Shown one piece after another: positions 9,749 to 21,193 of a stretch of 64,000 nt of DNA. Made by a program: the position numbers and the translations under genes. Position 1 is the stretch's first letter, and the number at the start of each line of letters is the position of its first letter. The stretch comes from Axinella damicornis. Lineage: Eukaryota > Porifera > Demospongiae > Axinellida > Axinellidae. Below the pieces are notes generated by a model that did not search any database, had not been told where the DNA came from, and was given only the letters and a program-made list of their open reading frames with translations. The stretch lies in assembly GCA_963931865.1 (NCBI GenBank), contig OZ007515.1:5640493-5704492 (forward strand), written 5' to 3'.

Positions 9749-12700
9749 CTATGTGTGTGCATATTTCTCAACTGCTTTTTCTACATCTTCAACTTGAGCT
9801 AACAGTTCAGAGAGTTTCTTCTCGTCCAGTTCAAAACGAATTATTTCAGAAGCCTAGGGAGTGAAGTAATCCTGTAAATGGCCATCCACTGGTTGAAGGT
9901 ATAATTATGAACCAAAAGGGTGAAAGATGATGGCTACTTGCTACTGTAATGCTACAATGTTTCGCGTGCACTGTAGTGTCTCTTGCTAATATGCTCCCTT
10001 CGAGCGCATTAACGGGTGACTACGGAACTTCCATTCAGCAGACTTTGCAAGTACTTACAGCACTGCAACAATTGGGTTCTTAGTGGGTGTGGTTAAAACA
10101 AACATGGAAATGAGTAATGGACATTTCTGTGGCTTTGCACATCACACTTTGTTCTTTACCACATCTGGGATAGCTTGAGATAAAAATATTAATCTAGGAA
10201 TATGCATATGCACAAAACGCCTCGTGCAGCGACACACACACAAATGTATAATTAGTAGGCATGACCTCATGTAGTAGTTCGGCCGGCCACGTGTAATCAG
10301 AACTATTGTAAGAAGATGGCAAAGCGTTGACTGAAGTAGTGCACGCTTCCCCAATGTTCATTAGCTCGCTTTCTCCCATGAAGAAGAGTAAGAGTTCTAG
10401 CTGACTGCATCACTCCGGCCCTCCCGAACTCAAGCTGCTCAACCAAGCCGGATGTACCATCACACAAGCGTCAACCATAGGTAATTGCATTCCTGAGTGT
10501 GACTTCTTGAGTGTGACTAACTGTTGCCGCATATATACAAACCCTAGCTGATATCGTGGCCTATATACAGATTAGTTGCCCCAAGTTAAGGCACTTGGCA
10601 ATAATAAAACGTAATGCATCAACACAACACAAAACTGCTATTTCTATTAGCTTCTCTCGTAACCACGTGATTGATTTCTCTGCATGCGCCTTGGGTATAG
10701 TATATGATTCACCTTCTCAGTTCCCTCCTTGCTGAGCTGCATCTCAACGATGGCTGTGGGCTGGTTGAGTTGGTCGATGTGTCGTGCCTTCGTCTTCACA
10801 TCTATCCTCCAGGAGAGACCCTTCTGCCGGTGGCCCCACATACTCTGTTCAACCAAGCGCTGGTGGCACAACAAACAGTGATCACACTATACCTGAGAGA
10901 CAGAGACAGTACCACTAAAATCTGGTAGCCTTGTTCCCAACCCTACCCCCGTTTTTTGTTCGGCTGTGTAGACAATAGTACACGGCAGAAAGTGGCAGAA
11001 GGCCTTAGTCTCGGTCCCAGGCCCCCTCCTCAAAACCAGGGGGAGGAGAGAGCCTGGAGAGAAAAGCTGGACTTCCGCTGCGTCATCATTCGTGTAGTAT
11101 ACTCCTACTTTTGTAGTAAATGTTGCGTGAGTTACAAATCAGTCACAAAATATTACTCTTTGTTTTCATCAAGGTCTGAGTGTACCCACGTTCAATTAAG
11201 TTCTCTCTACCCTTCTCTCTACCCTGATGTCACGCACGTGATAAATTATCCCAAGTCCTCTCCCACCTTTTCCGTACTGTAAGCGACGAAAAGCTGGGCG
11301 ATGACTGTAAGCGACGAAAAGCTGGGCAATGGCCTGGGAACGAGGCTATGGTACAGTATCATTTAGTCTCGGTCCCAGGCTCTCTCCTCATAACCGGGGC
11401 GAGGAGAGAGCCCGGTAACATTTGTGAGAAAAGCTGGACTTCCGGCGTGTCATCATTCGTGTGATAAACGCTGAGTATAGTGTATGTTCGAGTGTGGTTC
11501 TGCCACAGTGAACAGCGAGAGCAGACCAATGGCCCTCTCGCACACCCTATCAACTGCATTTCACTAACCTTAGAGAGAGGTACTCTGCTCTGGAATGTTC
11601 AGTTCTGAGTCTACAATTTGTGTGTTAGCATAATCACGTGTTCACGAGGCTTTGTTCTGCAATCTGATTGGTACCACAAGATCCAGGCACTGGAAGTTGA
11701 CAGCTTTTCTCTAGTGATGCACCGATAATCGGATCGGCTATCGGTATCGGGCCGATAATGACCTTCCTGCGGGATATCGGCATCGGTAGATTCGCCAATA
11801 ACTGGGCGGATAAACGAGGCGTTCGTGTTAATGTATTCACAGCCAGGTAAGTGTGTATTCATTTAACTCACGCTGACTAGGTAAGTATATTCATGAAGCA
11901 ACTGCGAAGCCTTGGCTGTGGGCAGGAATTAAGCCAAATGGGGCACTGGCTAAAGGCCTAGGGAGAACACTTGGCATTGTGTAACCACATGTTAGCATTG
12001 TCAGCTTACAATATCGGATCGGTTATCAGTATCGGCAGATATCTGTTGGTATATATCAGTTATCGGAATATCGGTAAAAGATCATATCAGTGCATCACTA
12101 CTTTTCTCGCAAATGCTATGAGGCTCTCTTCTCCCCCACCTCCACGAGGCTAGGTATCATTCATTGTGTGAAACATGTCAGGTGGACGCAAGGTGGACGC
12201 AAGGTGGATGGTGGAAAGTTACTGCCAAGCAGAGTTATCTATCTAGAGTGTCTGCAGTGTGGACAAGCCGTGTAGTACTTCAACCTAGCAAGTGGATGAT
12301 CAACTGATTCAAAACCGAATATGCTCCCCCCCACCACCACCACCTACATCCACCTGATGTGATTGACATGTGAATGATAAATCTTCCCCACTAGTGTGGG
12401 GTTCGCTCACACTCGCCCAATAATAATGCTTCCTTACTGCCACTCTTGTGCTCATGAACAAACAGTATAATTGAGACTCACCTTCACTTTCTGGTTCTTC
12501 CGAAATCTCGTAATCGTTGCAGCAGCCTGAGCCGACAGGGCACCCTGAACAAACAGACAAACGTTTAACTAGCAAAGCTGGAACACAAGGTGCACGTGCC
12601 AGTACTACTCATCAGAACACCGTTCGCGCATACAAGTACCTTCGCTCATTATGCTAGCTCAGATATGGCCTCTCATTTGCCTACATGAGCAGTCCAGAAC

Positions 12701-15700
12701 TGAGTTAACTGTACAGACTGAGAGGTCTCAACTCTGCTTGGGTTAGCACAGCGCAGGACAGTTATCTCTTCAGAAATAGAGGTCTCGCCTCTCTCACTGC
12801 ATCTGTGTTTAGCTCCTTAGTCTGACAAACAGACAGCCTTACTCTGAAAAGTCAGCCCAAGAAATTGTGATTCATTGTGAATCTAATCCAGCCAATCCAA
12901 CCAATCCAATTCAACAATGTAAACAAACCATGTACCATAGTCTCTCGAAAATACGCCCATGGGCGATGAATTTAGAATCTGCTCAAAGAGGGGGATGGGT
13001 GTATTTTCGAGGACCCCTCACCCGAAAATAGGCCCACCCTTGACTCGAAAGTAGGCCCACTCAAGTACATGCGCAAATATACGAGTATACTGCAACAGTC
13101 ATTCTTCTAGCAAGGCTTAACTACTACTACTCCCGGAGTTTCTTGGTGAGCAGGAACAATCTCTTCGTGTGAGTAGCTACAGGAACAGCAAACAAGACAG
13201 CAGGAGTGCTTGAATGACGTAGAGTGCGCAGACTATCTTCGGGACTTGCTGATTGCTGCTGCTTCCAAGAAATCCGTACTGGACCGTAGTGCGCTGCTAG
13301 CTATAGTGCTATGCTACGCGAAGACACAAATATGCAATGCACAGCGCATGCACAGTCCATTTCATGCACTCAGTACACAGCTGATTACGCATTGGCATGC
13401 AACATAATGAAATTCATTGCAAATAATACTGCGATAGCCAGCCTTCATTGCTTAGTCCAACCTCTTTGACAGTACTTCTTCTGGAACTATTCAAGTGCTT
13501 TCCTAATAGGCTCAAGTAGCCGCGTTGCAACCCCAGTTGCGACTCGCCGTACTGTAGCGCGCGCAAGCTAAGTATTGCAATTTGTTCCAATTAACGCACA
13601 TGCCACGTGGCAACAACGCTCAGTCGATCGCGAGCAAAGGCGACCAAAGGGAAGACAAGAAGTTATTACAGCACTCACAACTTAGCCAGCGCGGTGAGAT
13701 TCGGCATGTGAGCGTTAGTGAATGACAGCGATCACACCTGTGTGGTCAGAATCTTTGTGGGGCCTTCGTAAGAGCTGTACTGGCAATGAACTTCGAAGAG
13801 AGCAATCGAGCAATGGCGGCCGACGGCACTACAAAAGCGCTCGTATCTCCACCACCAAGGTGAGTTTCAGCACAATTATTTTGATTTTGTGTCACTGCAT
13901 CATAGCATTCACGATGGTGTAGTCAGAATCTTTGTAGGCCATTCCAAAGTAGATTATTTAGATTAGATTACATTACATTACGCGGCACAATTTTTCCCCT
14001 ACCAGGGGGTGTAATAATAATACGACTGCAACATGCGACTACATCACGCAGAGCCATGGTTTCCAACTCTGTGGACAGCGATACGCCGCTTCTGTCTTTC
14101 CAAAGTGGATGCAAGGTATGATACAAACAGTAGGACCCCATAGCAAATTTAACTTAGACGCACAAACACACTACTGCCATCATGTATGCACTATTCCTGG
14201 CTTTCCGACCTTACTGAGGGCGTACGACATGGCTTGGTTGAACAGAGCTGCATATTGTAGGTCTAAACTAAGGAGGTCCAGAGAACCATGTCTTGAACAC
14301 AGGAGGGCATTCCTAGGATGTCCAGGCTGCTGTGTCCTAGTATACTCAGACAATCCTTGGACATCCACCCCTGTGTCAGAGTATCGCCACACACCAGAGA
14401 TACCCAGACCATCCCGGACAATCCTTGGGCGTCCACCCATCACCAACCCCCATGTCTGAGTATCCACGTACACTGGACCATCCAGGACAATCCTTGGATG
14501 TCCTGTGTCAGAATATCCCTGTACACTGGACCATCTTTGGGTGTCCACCCATTACCAACCCCCATGTCTGAGCAATCTTGTACACCGGACCATCCAGGAC
14601 AATCCTTGGCCGTCCACCCATCACCAACCCCTGTGTCTGAGTATCCCTGTACACCGGACCACCCAGGACAATCCTTGGATGTCCGCCCATCACTAACCCT
14701 GGTGTCTGAGTATCCCTGTACACCGGACCATCCCGGACAATCCTCGGATGTCCACCCATCACCAACCCCTGTATCTGAGTATCCCTGTACACCGGACCAT
14801 CCCGGACAATCCTCGGATGTCCGCCCATCACCAACCCCTGTGTCTGAGTATCCCTGTACACTGGACCATCCAGGACAATCCTCGGATGTCCACCCATCAC
14901 CAACCCCTGTGTCTGAGTATCCCTGTACACCGGACCACCCAGGAGTGAACCAGATCAACTACTAAAAAGCCCCCTTAGGGTAGTGTTGGGGCTAGGGCTA
15001 GTCTAACAAGCTAGCCCTTCGCTTTCTCCAGCGCGCGATCACTTTTCAGTATGCGCGCGCGGAGAAGAAAGGTCTAGAAACTTTGGACCACTTTACTCGG
15101 TACGAAAGAATGCAATTAAGCTTACAACACGTCCGTTTACGTCATAATATTCCAATTAGTGCAACTGCAGTCAGTCGATTCCGGCCCACTAAGCTCGTTG
15201 GCTGTTTGTACTTTTGTCTGTTTGGTCGTTGTGCAGGAGAACAGCAATCACAGGCAACTTCAGACAGTCCTCAACGCTTGTACCAAGCGATTTAAAAGAT
15301 CACCACGTGACAGCTGCAATCTGATTGGCTCTACCCGATTTCGAGTAGAGCCCAAGCAAAGTGGTCCAAAGTTTTCTAGACCCTCCTTTTCCCCGTGCGG
15401 TCACGTGAGTCGATCCGTGCTGGGGAAAATACGAGGGGCTACCCGCTAGACTAGGGCTAGGGCCAGCATTAGTTAGCCAACAAGGGGGCCGTATAACGTG
15501 GATGATCCAGTGAACCTAGTGGGGTAGAACCGAGACCGCTAGGCCCACAGTCCAGCGCTTCAACCACTTGGCCACCAAATATTTTTCGCTATTTCTAATC
15601 AAAGCGCACCTTCACTTGCAAATTATTCCTCCCAGCACCTCATTCATCAGGAACTCGTCTGTGATATCCAACTCGCTGAAGTATAGCCTCTTCGAAAGGC

Positions 15701-15755
15701 CATTTAGGAAAGCCAACTCGAGGCTTGTCGATCGCTCCTGCTGATCCTTCCGACA
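9749..15755 (-). CDS. COMMD1: COMMD1-like COMM-domain protein (partial exon set)
   Basis: Exons on the minus strand, 5' to 3': about 15617-15755 (N-terminal helices, with LAFLNGLSKRLYFSELDITD); 12482-12544 (GALSAQAAATITRFRKNQKVK, 21 codons); 10713-10859 (RLVEQSMWGHRQKGLSWRID and on to TAIVEMQLSKEGTEK, 49 codons); 9749-9853 (ASEIIRFELDEKKLSELLAQ, then VEDVEKAVEKY, stop at 9749). The last three join in phase 0 with good splice sites. GLSWR-[IV]-D, then RH..Q...P.AI.E and the final amphipathic helix are the COMM domain. Order and spacing match COMMD1, which scaffolds NF-kB degradation, copper handling and CCC-complex endosomal sorting. One exon of about 50 codons between 12545 and 15616 was not found. 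The first exon's frame lacks an in-frame ATG (the nearby ATG is one base out of frame), so the start is uncertain. Confidence 0.7.
10926..11425. mobile_element. Overlapping copies of the TAG[TC]CTCGTTCCCAG MITE family
   Basis: Termini of the short Mutator-like family recur here: TAGCCTTGTTCCCAACCC (10926), TAGTCTCGGTCCCAGG (about 11006 and 11365) and CCTGGGAACGAGGCTA (ending about 11337). The internal GACGAAAAGCTGGGC word occurs twice (about 11285 and 11315), and the AGAAAAGCTGGACTTCCG block occurs near 11075 and 11430. At least two copies appear nested or rearranged. No clean target duplication is readable. It lies in a COMMD1 intron. Confidence 0.6.
11712..12100. mobile_element. hAT-type MITE, 389 bp
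   Basis: The ends TAGTGATGCACCGATA and its imperfect reverse complement (ATATCAGTGCATCACTA) are flanked by an exact 8-bp direct repeat CTTTTCTC (11704-11711 and 12101-12108). Sub-terminal ATCGG/CCGAT words repeat on both sides. An 8-bp duplication and this terminus point to the hAT superfamily. No coding capacity. Confidence 0.9.
12943..13012. repeat. Short inverted repeat (TCTCGAAAATACGCCCAT)
   Basis: The 18-bp arm at 12943-12960 matches, inverted, ATGGGTGTATTTTCGAGG at about 12995-13012. Two further related words (CCCGAAAATAGGCCCAC, CTCGAAAGTAGGCCCAC) follow at 13021-13060. Probably a small MITE or a remnant of one. Confidence 0.5.
13500..13775. repeat. Dispersed repeat, copy A (copy B at 50155-50405, inverted)
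   Basis: Shares, in opposite orientation, TTCCAATTAACGCACAT, GCCACGTGGCA, ACTCACAACTTAGCCAGCGC and GTGTGGTCAGAATCTT with 50155-50405. Divergence is moderate with indels. A short third piece (GTCAGAATCTTTGTAGGCC) recurs at about 13922. Confidence 0.75.
13813..14115 (+). CDS. Possible 5' exons of an unrecognised gene
   Basis: ATG in a good context (AGCAATGGCGG) starts 47 coding bases (13813-13859: MAADGTTKALVSPPP) ending at a strong donor AAG|GTGAGT. The next acceptor (CATCACGCAG) opens 14052-14115 in matching phase (RAMVSNSVDSDTPLLSFQSG), ending AAG|GTATGA. Both splice pairs and phase fit. No downstream exon is recognised before the minisatellite at 14340, and the gene would lie inside a COMMD1 intron on the other strand. 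The upstream 300 bp is the dispersed repeat, so the promoter may be repeat-derived. Product unknown. Confidence 0.35.
14340..14945. repeat. 69-bp minisatellite, about 8-9 copies
   Basis: Units built on CATCCCGGACAATCCTCGGA, CCATCACCAACCCC and TGTCTGAGTATCCCTGTACA. The 69-bp period is a multiple of three, so several frames on both strands stay open over 140-215 codons. No codon-level sign of selection is evident. Confidence 0.9.
14998..15453. mobile_element. Mutator-like MITE (TAGTCTAAC subfamily), 456 bp
   Basis: An exact 9-bp duplication GGGCTAGGG flanks it (14989-14997 and 15454-15462). The left end CTAGTCTAACAAGCTAGCCC pairs with the right end GGGCTACCCGCTAGACTA. The match continues further in, with GGTCTAGAAACTTTGGACCA against TGGTCCAAAGTTTTCTAGACC. 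A 92-bp relative lies at 53577-53668. No transposase. Confidence 0.85.
15515..15580 (-). repeat. tRNA-derived SINE head
   Basis: On the minus strand, GGTGGCCAAGTGGTTGAAGC (Pol III A box, about 15559-15578) is followed about 35 bases later by GGTTCTACCCC (degenerate B box, 15521-15531), with GCGCTGGACTGTGGG between. The layout is that of a tRNA(Ser/Leu)-like SINE. It cannot fold as an intact tRNA acceptor stem, so it is not called a tRNA gene. Confidence 0.5.
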
Positions 15756-15994
15756 TGCTTAGATGCTAACACACTGCTACTAGGCTAGCTAACCTACCAA
15801 AGTTCAAAGTTCAAAGTTTCCATCGATCACGGCACGCAAGTGGGCGTGATTGAACACTAATGGACTCGCTGGTGCATGGGGCCCGGGGTGGGGCTCGGGT
15901 GGATTGGGCCGGCCGCGGGGTGGGTACGGTGCGTGGGAGGTAAGCCGGGGTGGGGGTGGGGCTCAGGTGGGTGGGGATGAAGCATATAGGATGC

Positions 15995-16717
15995 AGGGTT
16001 TCATACAGGATTTTTTGCTGGGGGGGGGACACATGGCAACCCATGCAAGCCCCACCCCCTCCCATTCCCTTGGCACGTCATATCATACACAGGGTTGTGA
16101 CCAACTGACATGTTTTGACATGTTCAGATCTGGGTATGTATTAGACTACCTACCTCACAACTTATCAGGGGCGGATACAGGATTTATGAAAGGGGGGCAC
16201 CATATATTAAATGCTGCCGGAGGAAGTGCATAGAGGTGTGTAGTGCTGATCAGTCCGCGCGAAGCGCGTTTTTTTTCGCCTTCATTTTTCACTTCTCAGG
16301 ATGGGCTCTCGTGGCACCTTCGCGCTTTGCACTGCAAGTTCCAGATGTACGAGGATTGCAGGTCCCAGGCCTGCCAGGGCCACCATGAGCTTCTTCCTTG
16401 CTCAAATTTCGCTCACAAACGTAATACGTACGTACGTACACAGAGGGGTATACTAGATCGTGGTCTCGTTCCCAAGCAGTTTGGTTTCAGGCAATGCACG
16501 ATATTGCGAGCTGAGGAGGCCAGGCCAGGAGTTGCAACATAGCGGCAGCAAGTTAGTAAGGAGGAAAATAAAAAGATCCGCCACTGCTTATACTGCTGCA
16601 TGTCCAACCAGTTTAATATTAAATTTATAATATTATTGTCTTCTGTTTTCTGGGGGGGGGAAACTTCACCTGGGGGGGGGAAATCCCAGGGCGCCCCCCC
16701 CTCTGTATGAAACCCTT
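15995..16717. mobile_element. TIR element (AGGGTTTCATACAG) with a nested insertion
   Basis: AGGGTTTCATACAGGA at 15995 pairs with CTGTATGAAACCCTT ending at 16717. Both ends are followed inward by poly-G/poly-C runs. No target duplication is readable. The hAT-like element 16166-16586 sits inside it. Confidence 0.6.
16166..16586. mobile_element. hAT-like element with CAGGGGCGGA end, 5-bp duplication
   Basis: Starts CAGGGGCGGATACAGGA and ends GATCCGCCACTG. The 5-bp direct repeat CTTAT flanks it (16161-16165 and 16587-16591). The internal GATCAGTCCGCGCGAAGCGCG and TCAGGATGGGCTCTCGTGGC blocks are shared with the copy at 20393-20738. Confidence 0.75.
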
Positions 16718-19700
16718 CCGATGGTGGACCAGATTAGAACCATTTCCATGCAAACATGCATGCAAACATGCATGCTTGTTGGTATTCTGTATTCTCATCA
16801 CCCATGCAAATTATGAATTGTAGGCTATGTTTGCATTGTGTATGAAATGATAGAGGATAATTATGTTTATGCCTTTGTCATGGTAAAAATGGACCCCCCC
16901 AAATTGGTTCCCCCCGGAACCAATTTGTTGATAAATATGGACCCCCCGGAACTTATTTTACTGCAAAATTTGGACCCACCCTGAAATATTTGGACCCACC
17001 CCTGGAACTGAGAAATAAGTACCCCTGAACTTATTTCATTGCAACATTTGGACCCCCTCCGGCAACAACTATATGGACCACGCCCCTGGAACTAATTATG
17101 TTGAGAAATAAGTTCCCTGGGAACTTATTTCATTGCAACATTTGGACCCCCTCCGGCAACAACTATATGGAGGAACTATATAATTACGTTGAGAAATAAG
17201 TACCCCCAGAACTTATGTTGAGAAAATTAATAAGAAACTGATATAGATGAACATTCTAATAGTGATTAAGCACAGCCAATACAACAGCAGTCAATACAAC
17301 AGATATGCACAATAATAACATAATAATAACATAATGTACACAATTTATAAGCATCTATAACATAGCCATGGTGCACTTTTGTCTGCACGGGCAGATGGGG
17401 ATACAATAACACATGTATCTATATGGTACCACTCTTTACAAACAGTACATTCTATCATACTATCACCAGGCAGTTCCGGCATTCTGCACTTGCAGTACAC
17501 AGGGACTTCATCACTTGTTTTCACTGGAGACTTCTTCACCCTGCGTTTCCTGTTAACAGGAAACATTGCCATCTCTCCTTTCTCTAGGCAATGCCGGAGA
17601 TGTGCACGCATCTTCGACTGGTCAAAGCAGAAAAGTTCAGGCTTTTCTCCCAAGGCTAGGGCTGTAGCAAACGCGACTGCAAATAGCCCACAGTCATACG
17701 AGCCTGACTGCATCGTAACATCCATGAAGTCAAGGATGATCTCCGGCTTTTCAGTTGCCATGACAGCAGCAATCTGGGCCTTCAGTCGAGTCCCAGCACA
17801 GGCATAAAGGCTGTCATACACATTGACAGTTGGATGGGATGTCCCAATGGTGGAGACGGTAACCCAATGCCCATGTCCTGTGTGTAAGATCTGGACGAAC
17901 TCGCCAGGCTGGACGTCATAGGTCATTGTCAGGCCACAGCTGACTGACTGAAGGCCTGGTACTGGGCATGCCTTCTTCAGTAGGTTTTGAGCCGCATCAA
18001 CAATAGAGTCGGTAACCCAGGCGGTTGAACTGAACAGGATGTCTCTGTCAGAAGGCGAAAGTTGCAGCTCCTGAATCCACATAACCACCTCCTTCTTGCT
18101 CTGGTGTTCCTCAACACAAATGGGATTGCTGGGATTGTTAAGATCCTTTGTCTGCTTCCTCTGCCGCCGCTTCAACATGAGTTTCTTTGCACGAGCATTC
18201 TGCCGCCGCTTCAACATGAGTTTCTTTGCACGAGCATTGACTGCACATGATGGGATGGCAGCAGCCACACTCTGTGTTGAAGTTAGCTCCTTCAATGGCG
18301 GCATCGGAGGCGGAAGCAGAGGAATGGAATCATCAAGTTCGGAAGGAATGGAATCATCAAGTTCGGAAGATGAGGAGCTGGTAGGATCTGTAGCATCTGG
18401 GATGGACTTAGCGGCTTCCTGTGAACAGATGATAACAGGCTCATACATGAATGCTTGTCTAAAACTATTATGTTATTAGTGCACTTACTTCAATTGCTGG
18501 AGAAGACGGAAAGTACTTCTTCAAGTGAAACCCATTTACACGCTCCACTACCTGCAAGATATGGATATCAATAGTTACTGTTAGACAGGAAATGTGTTAT
18601 CAAGTACACGATGGATATGGTTTGTCTTAAACAGGTAACAGGAACAATTAGGTACAAATGCAGTCAGAATTACCTGATTCCCATCGATGTCCTTTCCTAG
18701 GACAGACGTGATCTTGAATGGACCCTGCCAGCGATAGTCCATCTTCCCGCCCCTTCGTCTCTTTCTTCTGAAGTCCTTCTTCAGCACAAGTGATCCAACG
18801 GTGAATAAATCCCCTGAAGCATGTTTCCGATCATAGTACTGCTTTTGTTTCTTTTGGGCATTCTCCACGTTTCTTTTCACCTCTGACTCCATCTTCCTTC
18901 TTTGCTCCTCCTGGGCCTCACTGTCACCCTCTTGAGCCTATAACAGTGGGTAACGGGGGGATGATCAACCAATCTCACGTGACCCATGCACCGCTGGTCA
19001 TGCATGCATGTATACTATATCACAAACGCAAACATAAATTTTACCTGCAAAAAATCTCCCAGCTTTTCATCTGCGTCGTAGGTGGCAACAACATTGAAGT
19101 CGATCGGAAGATTTGCCTTCCTACCAAACATCACCTCAAAAGGGGTGCGTCGGGTTGATTCCTGTACTGCAGTGTTGTAGCTGTAGACAACTTCCACAAG
19201 TTGTTCATCCCAAGATTCTCTCTGCTCTTGTGCAAACTTGGAAAGTGCATTCACCAAGGTCTGGTTGAAGCGTTCGTCCAATCCATTAGCCTATGTGGAA
19301 ACACAATTTTAACATGATATTGTTAAGCTCAACCAGCGAGTACCAATTACGTGATGTTTCCACATTGCCTAAACACTAAGTTATGTACCTGAGGATGATA
19401 GGCTGTGGTGGGGATGGATAAACTTCGAGTTCGAGTTCGAGTTCGAGTTCGAGTTCGAGTTGTCGCGCAGCCGATATACCGCGGTAGGTATAACTAGGAG
19501 AATGCATGGCATTGTGGGGCTAATATATAATAAATACAGCGGATTGCACTCACGTTCGAACATCACTTATTCCGTGGATTGATTTATCCATATGGGCAAA
19601 GTGCCCGCATACAGACTCCAGCGTGTATTCCGCCGGGGTGTCGATCACATCCGTGAAGCTCCACCCACAGGAAGTTCTTGCCGCTAATATAATGCATAAT

Positions 19701-19974
19701 AAAAGCGGGGGTTTTTTGTTGTTATTTTTTCCTATGAAATTTTATGCAACAGCAAGGGATACAGGAATAGCATAATATAGCTAATGAGTAGTACCCCCAA
19801 GACACACAAAAACAGAAACATCTAAGGTACGTAGAGTGAGGGAAAAAATGCATTCTTAAAAGTAGACAGAGTTGTCATATTCTGTGACTAGGTAAAGCAT
19901 GCAGAGAAGTGTGAGGCACAAATGAATAAAGGAAGGAGTTGGTATGAGCAAAAGGTTGACGATACATGTACGGT

Positions 19975-21193
19975 TTAGTCTGATGTGATGTGGAGTTCAT
20001 GGTCATAAAAATGTTGGACGGGAAAAGAATGACTCATGTACAATCTTAAACAGTAATGAGAGTCTGAGCTCCTCATTGATAGGTCAGGAAGCTGGAAGGT
20101 GTCCAGTAGGTCCTCATAGCTCATGTAATAGCTCTTGCTACACCGATATCCTGAGGGCAAACTTCTGGACTCCTCAAGCAGTTTGATATCTTTCTGAAAC
20201 AGTCAACTCTGGACATTTTTTTTCTTTGAGAAATGAGTATGCTTAGACCATGTCAGGTAGAAGGTGAGTAGTAAAGCTTTCCACCTGTTCAAATACTTGA
20301 CCACAAACAGTCAACTCTGGACATTTTCTTTTTCTAGATTATATAGTGCCAGTGCATTCTCTGCACACTGCTGAGGTGTCTTGTAGTGTTCACAGGGGCG
20401 GAGACAGCAACCAAAAAGTGGGGGGGCTAATAGTACAATTGCACGCTGCCGAAGGCAGTGCATAGAGGCGCGTAGCGCCGATCAGTCCGCGCGAAGCGCG
20501 GAAAATTTTTTCGCCTTCATTTTTTAGTTATCAGGATGGGCTCTCGTGGCACCTTCGTGCTTTGTACTGCAAGTTAGAGACGCCAGCCCCCAAGAAACGA
20601 GGTGACATAGCTATAAGTTAGTGCTAGATTTCGTGGGATAGTACCGTCCAGTCTGTTGTTTTGGGGGGGCTCAGCCCCCCTACTTTTGAAAGTGGGGGGG
20701 CTCAGGCCCCCCCTGCCCCCCCTATATCTCCGCCCCTGGTTCAAGGCAGGTTCGGCCATGCCGGAGCATTCTCTGCAAAGAAGGTAAACAGTTTTCACTC
20801 CGAATCATACTGGAACAACAGAACTCTAACTAACTAGTCTTCTGTCTCGGAAATTAAAGGTAAACCATACAACTGCGTTACAGACTTCTGTGCAAAGTGC
20901 AAACACCAACTAGCGTCAGTGACCATGCACAAACAAGTGATCATGACCTAGCCTCGTTCCCACTGCCACAAGCATTACTTCACAGAAAATTCACCCCAAA
21001 TAGGGCTGTACATCCCCAAAACACTAATTTCTCTGTTCCGCGTACTTACTATTTTTGCGTGGATGTGAACAGCATCTCGAGAAAACCCCCCAGTAGCAAC
21101 CTCCACTCTCCGCCAGTATTCCATGGAACTGCTGTAGAGTCTAGGGATGTCGAGCGACCCATTGTACTGGCAGGAAAGCCCACTTCCGGACAT
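19975..21193 (-). pseudogene. Three-exon gene carried by the nested element; function unknown
   Basis: Exon 1: 21050-21193, ATG start (MSGSGLSCQYNGSLDIPRLY ... HIHAKI), ending at a strong donor ATA|GTAAGT. Exon 2: acceptor TTCTTTGCAG at 20773, RMLRHGRTCLEHYKTPQQCA ... ALALYN, phase 0 with exon 1; a hAT element is inserted between EH and YK. Exon 3: acceptor CTGTTTCAG, 19975-20193, KDIKLLEESRSLPSGYRCSK ... to a stop at 19975. A 25-bp block (TGTCCAGAGTTGACTGTTT, minus strand) is duplicated near 20205 and 20310, blurring the exon 2 donor. I do not recognise the family. It could be a captured host gene or the element's own accessory gene. Confidence 0.5.
20393..20738. mobile_element. hAT-like element, 346 bp, third level of nesting
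   Basis: Starts CAGGGGCGGAGACAG and ends ATCTCCGCCCCTG, flanked by the 5-bp repeat GTTCA (20388-20392 and 20739-20743). Same family as 16166-16586. It interrupts exon 2 of the gene carried by the surrounding Mutator-like element. Confidence 0.85.

Noticed and set aside
10142..10379. Minus-strand frames between COMMD1 exons as the missing exon
   Set aside because: They lie between the wrong exons, and no COMM-family N-terminal pattern is visible.
13210..13407. Plus-strand frame with LRDLLIAAASKKS as a COMMD1 exon
   Set aside because: Wrong strand for COMMD1 and no matching acceptor-donor pair in phase.
14318..14965. Proline/histidine-rich frames of up to 215 codons on both strands
   Set aside because: The 69-bp period keeps several frames open at once; no start or splice context and no homology.
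15515..15580. Functional tRNA gene
   Set aside because: A and B box-like words exist, but no acceptor stem or standard anticodon arm; better a SINE head.
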